Part shown: positions 12,001 to 24,596 of the stretch, one piece after another
How positions within the stretch are numbered: position 1 is the first letter of the stretch
Layout of the letters: every line of letters begins with the position of its first letter
Assembly (NCBI GenBank): GCA_032191485.1
Contig: JAVDOI010000010.1
Span: 5,403,808 to 5,467,807 of the forward strand
Direction of reading: 5' to 3'
DNA length: 64,000 bases
Source: Leptoclinus maculatus
Lineage: Eukaryota > Chordata > Actinopteri > Perciformes > Stichaeidae
Made by a program: the position numbers and the translations under genes
Notes under the pieces: generated by a model
The model's database searches: none
Told to the model about the DNA's origin: nothing
The model's input: the letters and a program-made list of their open reading frames with translations, nothing else

Positions 12001-14785
12001 AGACCCGTCATGCTCTCTCTCTCTCTTCTTCTTCTTCTTCTTCTCTTTCTCGCTCTGTCTTTCTGTCCCTCGTCAATGATCCCACTCACACAGAAACACA
12101 CCTGGTATCTATTTAATCTGTTTTTACACTGCAGGATAATCACCCCAGCTCAAAATTAGTGAGCCATCAGCTGGGGTTACGACTAGAAAAGTGTGTGTGT
12201 AGATGTGTGTTTGCTTTAATTGAACTGAAATTGAGCTTGCCCTCTTTCCCTTCCAATTTTTTTTTTTTTTTGGAGTAGTTTGTGTATGTGTGTGCGTGTG
12301 CCTGTCAGCGAGAGAGTAAATATTTGTGCAGGAGCTCTGGAGAAGGTCAGGGTCAACGTATGACAGACAGCCCACTGGGAAATAAGACACACAAAGGCAG
12401 ACTCCCACACACACACACACACATACACACACATACATACACAAACAGGGAGAATAAAGTCGAGATGGCCAGAAAGGGAGAGAGAAAGACAGAAAGGACA
12501 GAGGCAGAAAAATAGAAATAGACAGACAGGAGGCCAAACAGGGAGATGAATGGAGGGAGAGCGGAACAGAGAAAGACAGTGATGAACAGAATGAGGAAGA
12601 GGGAGAGCTTCATCCCGTAGTTCCCCTTGGCCGCTCTCAGTAATTGGCTGGTGTCCAGAGGACAGACAGTAGATCAGAACGAAGCCTGAGTGTACTCATG
12701 TGCTTCATGTACTGGCCATCACAAACCATTCATATCCGGTCTGACCCTGTGTGTGTGTGTGTGTGTGTGTGTGGGGGGGGGGGGTCAATCAGAGAGGCCT
12801 ATGTCTACTGCCTGGATATGGTTCATATCTCATGCCCGCTCTGCAACCATGTGATCCGGCCTCGTCTCCCCATATCAAAAGTCTGGCAAAAGTAGCTTTC
12901 GGAATACAGTTTTTAAGACATTTTCCCATTTGTTGTCTCTTTTGGTGACGACTTGTGGTTGAATTGGGATAATAGGTGTCAGTACGGTTCAACTAGTCCC
13001 ACTCGCACACTACTCCTGTTTGAGTAGATAAAAGACTTGGTCTGTGTTTCTACCAGTTGATCATTTCCCGACACACCACACAAAATAATATAATTATTAA
13101 AGCACAGTTATTGAAATTCATGGGACACTTTTCTGTCAGCCAATCCAAACATCTACCCATATAAATCCACACACACACACCACAGGATGTAAAATTAATA
13201 TATTCACTCATAAATCGTCTGGAACGCTATTTTAACACCCGTTCTATGTTTGGATTTTTTTTCTCTCCATGACAAACATCAAAAGGCTGTCTGTACAAAT
13301 TTTAACTATACATTTTTATGACATAATTTACTCTCATTATACAGTTAAATGCCTTTCTTTTTTCCAGGCACCGGTATGCCCCATTCCTTACCTGATATAA
13401 ATGCATTTTACAGAGCCTTCCTGTCGGTAATACAATTCAGATGGGGAAATATGAAATTTCAAAATTTCTGGCCTAAAACATAAACAAACATAACAATATT
13501 TCGTTTCAAATACTGGGCTCACTTGTACAGTTGGTTCAGGTGGGTTCACCTTCCTCTGAGACTCAGTATATACTAAAATGTGCAAATGTCCACAGCAGTT
13601 AGTCTTCCATTATAAACGTAATGCTGTGCAAACCTATAGAGCCACACAAACATGGTAAGCTCTGTAATGCAAATTATGTTTTTTACAGCTGATAAATTGA
13701 CAGTTTCTACTTGAGATGACCTGATAATTGGGTTAAACTGGAACAGCAATTACTGCTAATTTATAATGCCCATAAGTAAAGTATTTTATAGTTTTCAAAA
13801 TAAATGTGTGAATGTTCAATACAATATTTGTACTTGTCTTTAGAGCTCTCATTTTAAGACTGCTGATATTATTATGACGTCTGTTAGTGTTACACTAAAG
13901 AATCCATGGTTAAATGTTTAAGTTTGTGGATGTTGGCAGCGGTTTTGTGGATAGTCGTCAGTAATTCATGGTGAGAGTTTTCAGTGAGAGGTCAGATGTT
14001 TTTAGAACGTTTGTGTTACTGTAGGCCATACGACTAAAATGAACTCACTGTTGTTACAACATTTCTGATGTGGTGATGATGCCACAACAAAAACAAAACG
14101 TAACGGCAACGAAAGGCTGTAATGTGGTTGAGTGTAATTGTTCACACACAGTCAACGTGAGGTAATTAGTGAGCAGACATAATGTCAAAACAGGCAAACA
14201 GAATTACTGATGATATGTGTTTTGTTTTTTTTGTGTGTGTGTGTGTGTGTGTGTGTTTCATAGGATTAGTAGTTACAGTGAATATTATGGGGTTAAAGGT
14301 TGTTATGAACTCCGATTAGGGATTAGAGGTTCACAGCAGGGGGCTGGACACTGATGCTGACATCTCTATTCCACACAAACCTCCTCATTACCACACACAC
14401 ACTTATATACTTTGCACTGCTCTCTACTCTATAAACAGACCCACATACTACACACTTATTAAGCACGTCTTTTTTTGCAGCTTTTAAAAGGTGTACCATT
14501 AAGCGTATAACTGTTTCTTTGAACCTGAATGTGTATTTTTCACATTCACAGGGTGCAACGTTATTTTTTTACTTTTGTTGAAGTTCGTTTAGCATGAAAA
14601 CATGTCAATTTGACCGCAAGCATGTTTCACGGGAATGAACACATGAGCACAAAACACAACAAACACACATACAGATGTGACCCCGGTGGCAGTAAAGGAT
14701 GTCAGATTAAATCTCGTCAGATTTCTCCACTGACGCTTGATGTATCAATTTTTAAGTAGCTGGCCTCAACTAACGCCTGGGTAGC

Positions 14786-14830
<45 letters not shown>

Positions 14831-14991
14831 CCGATCCGTGCCCCAGGAGCTGTGGCACTCGAGGGGTACTAGAAGGGTTCCATCTTGAAAGCCTGTTGCC
14901 ATGGTGACCATTATGGCGCTCATCTCCCATGGGCCAGCAAAGCTTTACACTGGCCCACGAGAGATGAACCACCAACTATCCCTCTTGAAAG

Positions 14992-15045
<54 letters not shown>

Positions 15046-17559
15046 TATACCCCCCAGGTTTCTCCTCTCTCCGCCCTTTATGGAAAAGCCGGCGAATAGC
15101 CAATGTTTGACTTGCCCCAAGTGCGACAGAAAGCAAGAGAGCGGAGCAATTAACAGTTAAACTAGAAACATTTGAAAGGGAAGTAGAGGAGAGGAAATGC
15201 TTCCAACTAGACAGAGGCAGTGTTTGTTTCAGAAAAGTGCAGCTGATGTGATTTCGCATACGTACATAGTCGCCTGCTTGAATGTAATTAGACTTTTGTG
15301 ACTTTTCCTACAAGATATATCGGGTTTGTGTTTCTGTGCGTGCACTGGAGTGTGAATGTGTGCAGGCCCTTTCCTGAACTCTACCGGTACGGTCAGCCGC
15401 TGCCGTGTCATTCACACGGGCAACCCATACACCTTATTTTAGCACGGTGTAACTATTAACACATAAACGCAGCTAAAGTCTTCTGATGCCAGAAAGAGTT
15501 ACTCACAGCATACTTTTCCTCAGTATTCTACTCTATTTTTAACAATAGTGTATTAAACACTGAGCTGTGTGTGTGTGTGTGTGTGTTTGTAGGACACTTG
15601 GTACCCCTCCCAGTGCAGTTTATTGTTGGCTTCCTTCTCTGTGGAGATTTGTTCTAATGTATATTTTTATTTTATTTGAGTTATTTAGATGATTTATTCT
15701 TTTAAGTTATTTATCAAGCTAAAATGCCAAGCATTCACAGGTTCCAGCTTCTGGCATGTGAGGATTTGCTGCTATATTCTTGGCTGTAAGCACTTCTCAA
15801 TACGTTTGGGCAAAGTGTTGGTCAAATAAAACAGTATTAGGTGATTTGTCTTTCTTTTCTTGTCCTTTTGGAGGCAGCTGGTGGTTCTAGTCGAATGCAA
15901 GTCAAATATTTACTTTCCTTTGACCTCTGATTTGCTCTCCGCCGCCTGCTGAGGCAAACATTTGTCTATTTAGCTGCTAAATGCCCCCACTATGTTCAGC
16001 AGCTCGCCGCTCAGTCCGTCTGTCTGCTGTTGGTGCTGGGCAGGTAGAGTACAGGCTGTTTTTTTTAACCATTTAGCTGAAAACAGCTGCATGCTGCAGC
16101 TGGATACATCGTTAATGTGTGGTGAAAGTAAACCAAAAAACTGTAAGTTCGAGAGCCATAAACCCAAACAATGAGTTAAAAGACGCTAAGAAGATCTGTA
16201 GAACTGAGGGGAACCGCAGAGTTGGATGATAATTCCCGAGGGTTCGTCCCTATTGTACGAAACTCATTTATATTACAGGCGGTTATTTGACCCATTGTTA
16301 AAATAAATATATTGGAGATTTTTAAAGACTGTGGTTTGGGAAACTGTAATAGGCTTATTTAACTAGTTTCTAACATTTTACGATAAATAAAAAAACAAAA
16401 AACAGTTGCAGCACTAAAAAGAGAAAAATAGAATAGAACGGGTTAAAATCAAACTCAATCAGCTCATACTGTGTTGTGTTTTCCCAAAGGAAACAGTTGG
16501 GCTGTTCCCTTCTCAATCAGCGCGTGGTGACTGAGGGTGGGTCTTGAGTAGCAGTACTATATCATATCTAAGAGCTATCGATTGGCATAAATACACTAAG
16601 TCTCTCTGGTGACCGGATGAATATTTAATAAGACACTGGATCTGAGGCCACTCTTTGTCTTTAGAAGAAACACAACACACATACACACACCCTAGATACT
16701 GTACAGCATTGTCAACTGTTACTTTCAAGATTATGCAAATTTGGAGTTAGCTCATAGTTCTACAACATAGTTTTTGTCACTAAACTTTTTTTTTTTGCGC
16801 TTCTGTGTGTCTGCTTCGTGTGTGAGTGTGTGTTTATGGGAGCGCTGTCTCACTGCCTCAGCCTCCTTGTCCCTTTTTTTCATATCTGTGGTAAATCATT
16901 AATCATAAGGGAACCAAGTCAAGTAACACATTTCCCATGGGGCGCACACGGGGAGTAGCTTGAGAAAAAAAGAGCCAAGAAAAGTGGGAGAGAGGGAAAA
17001 GGGGGACTGTGAGAGAGAGAGAGAGAGAGATAAAAAAAAAGGGAGTGAGAACGAGGTGGAAAAGCAGAGCAGAAAACAGAAGGAAGGAGAAGGAAGCTCC
17101 ACTGGAAAAGCAGCCAAGTCGCCATTCTTGCAGAAAGTTTTTTGATCAGGCAGCTGATCGGACGCCAGGCCTGGCATGGGGGCGCCCTGTCTGTCCTCTA
17201 GCGCCCCGGGTCCTTTTGTGCCTCTGTGGCTGGCCATCGCCCGGAGCCAGGACTCTCCGGATGAAACTCCCCGGAGAAAAGCTGCTTTTCCACCCTGCTC
17301 CAACAGCCCAGCCAACAGGAACACACACACACACACACACACACATAGACACACACATAGACACACACACACACTAGCACACACACACATAGACACACAC
17401 ACACACTAGCACAGCACATAGGCACCCATTACCTTGGAAGCTGACAGGAAGGAGGAAAGAGAGCAGAAACCCTTTGAGAATTATCACTCCCTTTCCATTC
17501 CTTTCTTTCTTTCTCTCTCTCTCTCTCTCTTTTGCACCCACACACACACATGCACACAT

Positions 17560-17602
<43 letters not shown>

Positions 17603-18061
17603 TCTCTTTTCCAGTGTTCTTTCAGGTCTTTTGGGGATTGTGCTAGTGGACTTTGCTCCCCTATGATGAATGATTTGCCTAAAAATACTGTCTGCATGCG
17701 AGCAAACGTGCACAATGTCCAGGTGGAAGAACTTACCTCCACAGTGAGAAAACACACTACTTTTAGGCCACTTTTCCATTGCTCTACGCAGCAGGTTAAC
17801 CACGCCGTAGAACTTAAAGCGTGGGTACCTGTGATCGTGTGTGTGTGTGTGTGTGTGTTATAATTTACAGCCTTCCTGGGACGAGTGACGTGTAGCTTGA
17901 TTAAATCCATGACCTTCACCACCGGCACAAGCAATCAGCTGCGAGCACACACAATCACGCACACGCCGCATACTTAACACCTTCTCGCACACAAGCACTC
18001 AGCACACGAACATGCAATCAGCACCTGGCGGATTCTGTCGCATCATTGATCCAACCTATTC

Positions 18062-18157
<96 letters not shown>

Positions 18158-20035
18158 GCATACACACAAGGCATCTATGGAATTGCATTTGAGACACCCT
18201 CATTTTTCTTACACAGGGTTTTGTACACTGTCGTACTATTTACCGCCGCCGCAGAAAGGGCTTGCGAAGATGGGAATACCAGGCCTATGAATGTATAAAT
18301 AAATACATGTGTAATCTATATTCAGATTACCAAAGGGAAAGTCAGGAATTCCATTTTGCTGCTCTTGGACGCAAAAGGGAAATCATTCAAGTCCCCAATC
18401 TAGTTCAGCGGACTGCTCCTGTTGAGCGGAAGCACGGTTTTCCCTCCACAGTTTTATGACTCCACATAATGAGCAATATGCAGCCACTGAAACAGCCGTA
18501 GCAATAGTAATATTATGTTATTGTGACTATTGCTGTGACTATGCGGCTGTGTATTTTTGTTCCCCCGGTTTGCCTGAAGATCTGAATCTTATATAACAGG
18601 AATGACAGTTGCTGTACTGTTGCACTGTGTTATTGTACTGTACAGCCCTGTGGTTATACAGGCCTTCAGCCTGATGTGAAAGGATCTCACATCGACCTAA
18701 TGTCACAATATATTAAATCAAACTTTGTTTTCTTTTGCTTTGCCAAGGGTGCTGCACGGCACATCGTGTGACCTATCGGTATATGTAGTGGTAGCATAAC
18801 TCCTCATGCCGTATCATGTTTTTGTACATGTTCTACTTTTTTTTGAGTGTCTGCTTTCCCTCGTACTCTGCTACTGTGCAAAGTTGGTTTTATTCTTCCG
18901 GCATCATTTCATCAGTTGTGATAAGATTGTACTCACCGAGATGAGATCTGGGAAAAGTCAAGAAACATTAGAACAGGTTGTAAACAAGCCAACGATGTAG
19001 CTAGATTATTAGTATTCAAACCACTTTATTTAGAGGAAAAACTGAAACTGAATGCACCTGAAAGCACATTGATGTTTAAAACTGGCAGTTTCGGAAATAA
19101 TTTCACCATTTGCCTTCTTCAAATTTAATATAGCTTCAGGTTTGTTTAAAAAACCTCTATGATCCTCTGACTGCATATTTGCGGCATCATGATTACTTTT
19201 TTAGCAATGTTGCTGTGTTCACAACAGCTCAGCAATTACTTCTGTGAGTATAATATTACAGTGACTGACAGAATCGATTTACAAAAAATATGATATAAGT
19301 TGTAGTGAACTGGATTCATCCTATAAAAGCATTTCTGGCACAACTTTTCGGACTTCACCGGCACCATGAAAAAGGAAAAAATGTCTTAAAGGGTCAAAAC
19401 AGCGCAGCCTCTAACCCTGTGTTCATCTGTCTCCTCACTCCAGCGTGCAGACCTGGTACCTACAAAGCTTCAGCCACGGATGCCTACTGCACCAAATGTC
19501 CTCCTCACAGCTCGTCCTCGCAGCAACAGGCCGTCGAGTGCGTTTGCGAGAAAGGTTTCTATCGCGCCGAGACGGACCCCCGCTCCATGGCCTGCACACG
19601 TGAGTGATACAAAACGCTGGCAAAAACGCAAACGCACACGGAAGCTAATTTCATACCAAGTTTTACATTCAGTGCTTTCACTGTAGTCAAATATTTGCAT
19701 TTGGCTGTGTACATATTTCATGTTATAAAATGGCATTAAGTAACAATGATTGGCTTACATTACATTTAATTAGTTTAAAATGTATTCCTCTAAAAATTGG
19801 CATTGCATGGCTGCTTTCCATTTATATCTATAATCCCTCCATGCATTTTCCTCCTACTCAGCTGCTATTGTTTTAGACAACACTAGAGATACTTACATAA
19901 AACACACACACACACACATCCATGTCTATTAGCTGTGTGGTTACGGACCACAGATATCTCATATGAGAACACTGGTATGGGTAATACTCTGATATAAATC
20001 TGATGATGTTTCTTATTCTTTGTCTGTCTTTCATG

Positions 20036-20081
<46 letters not shown>

Positions 20082-20291
20082 TACAGAAAAATCCCAGAGC
20101 CAGGGGGATCGGACCAAATCCTCATGAACAGTGACGGAGGAGAATAGAAAGGATGAGGAGGGAAGATTGAGCGAAAGAGAGAGACAGAGAGGGATGGATT
20201 GAGCTGGATGGAGAGATGTGGGGGTGGGAAAGGACAATGACATGCTGGGGCTGAACTACATAAATATGGAGAAACACACATGCACACTTGT

Positions 20292-20327
<36 letters not shown>

Positions 20328-23300
20328 ATAATCAGGTTACGGTAGATTACACTCATTAATCGTTGTAGCAGGTGAGATGTGTGACGGTTGGTGTTATCAG
20401 CTGGAAATGAGTAACGGTTAGTTCAAATATGTACGGCACACGCAGATACATGCCCGGCCGTGAAGAGGATGGAGAGGGGGACAATGAGGAAATAAGGAGA
20501 AAAGGTGATGAAAGAATTAGTCATGGAGCGACATGGAGGGGGACACTTAAGGCACAGGCAAAGAATAGAACAGCGGGGGAAATGGTGGACTATCAGAGGC
20601 TTATGATTTAAATGTCATAAGAGGCTGATCATGAGATGATGGACACTTAAGTGTGGCCCAGGGAAGACGGGGGGGTGGAGAAAAGAAAAAGACAGAATTA
20701 ACAGGATCAGTCAGCACACCCTTTCAGGATATTTATGACCATCAGCCTCAATTATCCATAGCATGGCCTCCTTCCTCCCCCCCCCCCCCCGCCTAGCTTT
20801 AAACCCCATCCCTCCTCATTTCTGAGAGGCTCTCCACTGGGAAGGCTAATCAGGAAAGTCCCAGGCTCTGCCGGACGGCCCCCTGGGCCTCACTGCTCGG
20901 CAAGGACCTGATGAGATGTCAGGCTAAACGGTCATCTACTCACAAATTTCCATACGGTTGACATACCTGCACCGTGCTGTGCAGTGAGCAACCATAATCG
21001 GTTGGTTTCCATAAGACTGGTTCCCGCACAACATGGAATGGCTTACCTTGACGATGAGTCGGAGGTTTGTGGTTCGCTCAAAATGTCCTTCCCTGACTCA
21101 TCTGCCAATGAGAAAGCACAGAGAAGGCCCAAATGTTAATCCACTACATTGTTGAACAAGGAGTTACAAGTTGGATGCAAACTTTGGTGAGCACGTCCTG
21201 CATCTGCTTTCCCGATTAAGGCTGGGTTCAGACACAACGTTGACATAGCGAGGTTGAGGGCTCCAGCAGAAAACAGACACATGGTGGGTACCTGAAGCAA
21301 CAAAGCCCGCGCATGCAGGCCCTCCGCAGTATAGATAGAGTACCTTGTACAGAGCCGGTGGTTTGGTGTATGAGCGCCATACAAGTTAGGTATCCACTGT
21401 CCAACACAACACGTTTTTGTGGCCCTTAACAGAATTTCTTTGAATTCAATCTCACATTTTTTTTAATCCCCATATTCGTTACAGGAAAGCGCTGGTGAAG
21501 AGGGAGGGTCAAATTTCTACTATCTACATGGGAGTGCGAACAATAAAATGAAAGATATGCAGTCACCTCCACGAGAATTTGACCTCTCAGGTTTATTTGG
21601 AGACAAAATGCCCTTTAGTGTGTATGTTCATTCAAACATCAGTATGCTACATTGAATGTGTCAACATTAACACACTCCATCTAAAGATGTGTCACTGCCT
21701 CTTTGAATATGATTACTGACACACTTTTCGGATCCTGACTGTGTGATACACTAATCATTTCAGCCGACGTTCAGAGTAAAATGAACTGCTCTAAATCATA
21801 AAATGTACCTGACTCATGAGAAAATTATTCCAGGCACTCTCCATAGATCACCGTCCACTCACTATTGATTGTCTGCAGTGCAGCCCTGAAGAGTATCAGT
21901 GAACTTCACATGGTTAAACCAAGTATTTAACATCATGTGAATTATCTTTAAAGATGGATTTAAACTTCAGAAGTGTAATAAGTTCTCATACCGTCCCATT
22001 GACAATCAGCCAAGGCCTCTTAATCACCGTACGTTCCATAGCTATTCATTAATAAAGCGCTTAGTGTCCACCCTCTGGCAGGAGACAGTTAATTCATTTT
22101 TAATTTAATCAATGTGAATTCTGTTCTTAATAGAAACTGCAATACGTTTAGTAATATACATGCGATGCACGTTTAGAGAATGTACTGATGAGGGGTGGTA
22201 AATGCAAGGTTGTACCTAGCAGCTCACCCAGTGCATGCTGGGATGGCACAAACACTATATATGTACTGTATATAATATAATTTAATAAATAATATAATAA
22301 ATAAATCTGTGTCTTTATCCTCCCTCAGGTTCTCCATCTGCTCCAGAGAACCCCATCTCCACGGTGAACGAAACCTGCATCACCTTGGAGTGGTCGCCGC
22401 CCAGAGACACGGGAGGCCGAGGGGACATCACCTACAGCCTCCACTGCAGGAAGTGCTCCGGTGACGGCAGGAAGTGCACACCGTGTGGCAACAGCATCCA
22501 TTTTGTTCCGAGACAGTTCGGCCTCTCGTCAGCCACCGTGCTGGTCACCGACCTGCAGCCGGACTCAAACTACAGCTTCACTGTTGAGAGCCAGAATGGA
22601 GTATCGGACTTAAGTCCGACACCAAGAGGAACTGTGGTCATCAATGTCACTACATCACAGACAGGTGAGAACATGCACGCATAATGGGGGCAATGTAAAT
22701 GTAAAAACAACTAAATCCCCAAATTGAACTATGACACAGAATGATGTTTATGTGTGCCAGTGGGTTTTCTGATTTAAATTGCAGTAAAAACTTGACAAGA
22801 AAGATTCTGCATGACTCCACTGAAAATATAATCCTCTGGGAAGAATGTATTCATCAGCCTGAACTACGAATACTATTTCGTATTTTTCTTCAAAATTGTC
22901 TCCTGATTGCGTGCTCACAAATAGTACCAGGCTTTTACAAGGCAACTGTAAAGTCACTGCTGTGCGGCATCACTCTGATGCCACACAATGACACCTCTGC
23001 ACCTCTGCCTTCACATGTATGATCATGCGGGCATCTTTCACAGTGTGGGACTACGGAAAATTGGTGCAAGAGAAGTGTGTATGACAGGGAGGGGATGACT
23101 AATCAACCTCGTGCTATGGGTGTGTGTGTGTAATAACGGGAGGGAGGGGGGGGGGTTAACCCACACAAGCATGTGCCCTAATGTGTAAAGGCTCGGTTGG
23201 AAGTCGCAGGGTATGTGGTTAGTAACACCAGCAGTTCACACTCCATACGTACGCATGTCACACATACAGACATCGTAGGATGCTGTAATCACACATGTAT

Positions 23301-24523
23301 AAAACAGCTTGTAAGGTCTCTCTCATTAGCAAAATCACATCACAAGCACTTCAGATGCTTGTGATGTGAGGGTCTTCTCGTTATAGCACAGTGGGTATCC
23401 ATCTGAAATCTCTCTCCTCTTCCACACAGCCCGCTCTCTTCCCACACTTTTTTTTTTTTTCCTCATCTTGCTGAACTTTACTCTCTCTTTGGTGCTCATG
23501 CTTTCCCCTCTTGGCATTTGTTTTCTACAGTGAGCGTTGTGTTGAAGGAGAGGCGGAGCAAGGACAGCGTGACTTTGGCCTGGCAGGGTCCAGAGAGACC
23601 CAACGGAGTGATAGTGGAGTATGAGGTCATCTACTATGAGAAGGTGAAAGAGATGCACACACACGCTCTTTTATTTTTTTTAAAGGGGCACTCTACCAAT
23701 TTCACGCATGAGGATCAGTTTACTTGTTTTGTCAGAGAGTTAGATGAGAAGATTGATGCCACTCTCATGTCTGTGCGGTAAATATGAAGCTATTGCTAGC
23801 AGCTGGTTAGCTTAGCTTAGCACAAAGACTGGAAACAAGGGGGAAACTAGCCTTTTTGTGTTAAAAGGTGAAACAAATATCCACCTATAAGCATCTCTTA
23901 AGCTCACAAATGTAAAAACAACATCCCGCCGTTTTTTACGAGGGGCTTTTTTCCAGATTATCTCGAAGCCAGAACCAACAAGCCGAGACTCCAGGAAGTT
24001 ACTGGTCCTCAACCAAGAAATTGTCCGCAACATTACCCCCTGTAAAACGGAAAATATTTTTTTTTAAATTGTTGCTACATGGATTAACAACGGACATAAA
24101 ACATGTTAATGTGGGAGCTTCAGACAGCAGAAAGACATTTCCCCCTTTTCCAGCCTTTGTGTTAAGATAAGCTAACCGGCTGCTAGCTGTAGCTTCGTAT
24201 TTAGCATGCAATTATGAGAGTTGTATCAGTCTTCTCATCTGATTCTCAGCAAGGAAGCGAATAAGCACATTTACAATTTTCTGGAGGAACCTTTTAACGG
24301 GTTTAACACAACATGTTTCTCTCCCCTCTTGTTCGCTTCATCTACACGTCGTCTCGGCTTGTAGGTTATGGGTTTAGCCTTAGGGCCTGTCTGTAATGAC
24401 TTGTTCATCACAAACATCTCTCTCTATCCCTCACGTCTCCCCTACTGCTCACACCAAGCCAATTAACCACACATCTGTCGAACAAACCTCGTAAAACAAG
24501 GCCAAGGTGATGAAATTAAGGCT

Positions 24524-24596
<73 letters not shown>

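Larger units (their letters stand above)
2422..19443 (+). other. 17 kb intron between ligand-binding and Cys-rich exons
   Basis: This is the largest intron in the window. It contains many GT/CA and CT microsatellites, teleost repeat fragments near 6660-7400, 7774-7990 and 11110-11420, a purine-rich tract at about 16955-17100 and a 13-bp inverted repeat at 9519-9604. The segments 2500-6600, 9900-11100, 12600-14750 and 15100-16900 contain no gene-like sequence that I can identify. Confidence 0.85.

Noticed and set aside
17146..17934. Several overlapping open frames made of THTH or CVCV repeats
   Set aside because: They are translations of CA/GT microsatellites in all frames. The same applies near 8340-8957, 14766-15259, 19873-20356, 38181-38667, 45799-46483 and 49037-49222.
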